Shown here in pieces: positions 59,297 through 59,961 of a stretch of DNA of 59,961 nt. The stretch is from Bacillota bacterium (GTDB lineage: Bacteria > Bacillota > Clostridia > Acetivibrionales > DTU013), in the NCBI GenBank assembly GCA_023412665.1, contig JAEZCA010000055.1, positions 1 through 59,961 on the forward strand. Direction: 5' to 3'. The notes beneath the pieces were generated by a model. That model had not been told where the DNA came from, searched no databases, and worked only from the letters and a program-made list of their open reading frames with translations. Made by a program: the position numbers and the translations under genes. The first letter of the stretch is position 1. Every line of letters starts with the position of its first letter.

Positions 59297-59961
59297 CTAC
59301 CCTCGAAATATAACTGCGTTTTTGAATTCCACCACACTGAACAGGCTATGCGTCATGCAATAGTTCAGTGCTTTTTCTATTGCAGCCTGCCCATGCTCAC
59401 TCAGTGCTTTTTCTATTAGGCTGAACTGATCTCTGGCATACCGTGCCTTTAGCTTTCGGATCTGCGTTAGGAATACCTGTGCCTCGTCGGAGTACTCAAA
59501 GACCTTCAGTAACTTCTCCTGGAGCCCATCAAGCTTCTGTGAGGTATCACGCCTGTGATTGTTATTCTTCACCAGTTCTCCCTTGCCACTGGACAAGGTA
59601 TGTTCAGCAATCAAATAACCGTCTAAATTATCCCGTATGATTAACTTGTCACCCTCAACGTCCAGCGACACTTTCCTGCCAGGTGTATATGTCCCCAGTG
59701 GCACTGTGTATCGGTTCCCCTCGAAAAAAACGGTATTGTTCTTATGAACATCTCTTGGTAAAATAGTATCATATACTTTATCTGTGCAAGGTACCGGCTT
59801 CAAAAACAGTCTTTCTTGCTCAAAGACTTCAGCCGGTATCTTTTTTGTTGTTCCGTGAACCATTGCGTTTCCAGTTCTCAGCAGCCAATCCTCAAATCCT
59901 TCGTTCCAGAGGTCTATGCTGATAATTTGCCGATTCTTTGCAAAATTCCTCTTGAAGTACT
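59297..59961 (-). CDS. istA: IstA transposase, C-terminal part (partial)
   Basis: The open frame continues past the window edge (upstream codons read WNEGFEDWLLRTGNAMVHG), so the true start is outside. This is the C-terminal half of an IS21 IstA: IPAEVFEQERLFLKPVP, a beta-rich region, then helices. The DDE catalytic core would lie upstream of the visible part. Confidence 0.85.
   Translation of the reverse strand, partial: YFKRNFAKNRQIISIDLWNEGFEDWLLRTGNAMVHGTTKKIPAEVFEQERLFLKPVPCTDKVYDTILPRDVHKNNTVFFEGNRYTVPLGTYTPGRKVSLDVEGDKLIIRDNLDGYLIAEHTLSSGKGELVKNNNHRRDTSQKLDGLQEKLLKVFEYSDEAQVFLTQIRKLKARYARDQFSLIEKALSEHGQAAIEKALNYCMTHSLFSVVEFKNAVIFRG

Larger units (their letters stand above)
58275..59961 (-). 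mobile_element. IS21-family insertion sequence (partial, runs off window)
   Basis: istB and the C-terminal part of istA lie on the - strand in the usual istA-istB order. The outer end next to the phosphopantetheinyl transferase gene carries two directly repeated 22-bp units, as IS21 ends do. The element probably begins near TGTCGAAAATG at 58275. The other end lies beyond the window. Confidence 0.8.

Overview
The window looks like part of a large integrative and conjugative element (ICE) from a Gram-positive anaerobe of the class Clostridia. It carries an AT-rich specialised-metabolite locus as cargo. The host call is an inference. It rests on strong AGGAGG-type ribosome binding sites, many TTG/GTG starts, an ICE gene set typical of gut Clostridia (PrgI, VirB4, VirD4, MobP-type relaxase, DUF3846/DUF3848/DUF4320-type proteins) and LoaP-type antitermination. 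No rRNA, tRNA, CRISPR array or complete ICE attachment site was seen.

Bases 1-32,650 are the ICE backbone: GC-rich, tightly packed, almost all on the + strand with many 1-4 nt overlaps. It starts with a Tad/Flp-like pilus or secretion module (prepilin peptidase, CpaB, CpaE-like, CpaF/TadA ATPase, TadB, TadC, pilin-like proteins). A type IV secretion/conjugation module follows (VirB2-like and VirB6/TrbL-like membrane proteins, PrgI, a VirB4 in two pieces, an NlpC/P60-type wall hydrolase). Next come an amidoligase/gamma-glutamylcyclotransferase pair, a ParM/ParR-like partition pair, a hairpin-rich candidate oriT, a ribbon-helix-helix accessory protein, a relaxase with a long Sel1-repeat tail, a Toprim protein, the VirD4 coupling protein and a small winged-helix protein. 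At 12.2-15.7 kb a C5-cytosine methyltransferase gene is split by a Recombinase-In-Trio (RIT) element: three overlapping tyrosine recombinase genes on the - strand, flanked by inverted repeats.

Bases 32,650-58,270 are visibly AT-rich and of different origin. After decayed genes and a group II intron-like 3' relic, a consensus sigma-A promoter drives a long leader and loaP, a NusG paralogue. The biosynthetic genes run in the same direction. They are a nitroreductase-like enzyme, an AMP-ligase, an acyl/peptidyl carrier protein, a cobalamin-type radical SAM enzyme, a 60-residue candidate precursor or scaffold peptide, a ThiS-like/PP-loop ATPase fusion with a C-terminal zinc site, a SAM methyltransferase, a SufU/IscU-like scaffold, a ClpX-like AAA+ unfoldase, a SPASM-like radical SAM enzyme, a PaaK-like adenylating enzyme and a cysteine desulfurase. 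Two exporter-type ABC half-transporters, an amidohydrolase and an extra histidyl-tRNA synthetase follow. A C39/BtrH-like protein and an Sfp-type phosphopantetheinyl transferase lie further on between wrecked insertion sequences (IS481-, IS66-, IS21- and IS3-like). I infer a locus for an undescribed sulfur-containing product that combines discrete carrier-protein chemistry with ribosomal-peptide-style maturation. It includes export and possibly HisRS-based self-protection.

Bases 58,270-59,961 are the end of an IS21-family element (istB complete, istA running off the window) inserted just downstream of the phosphopantetheinyl transferase gene.
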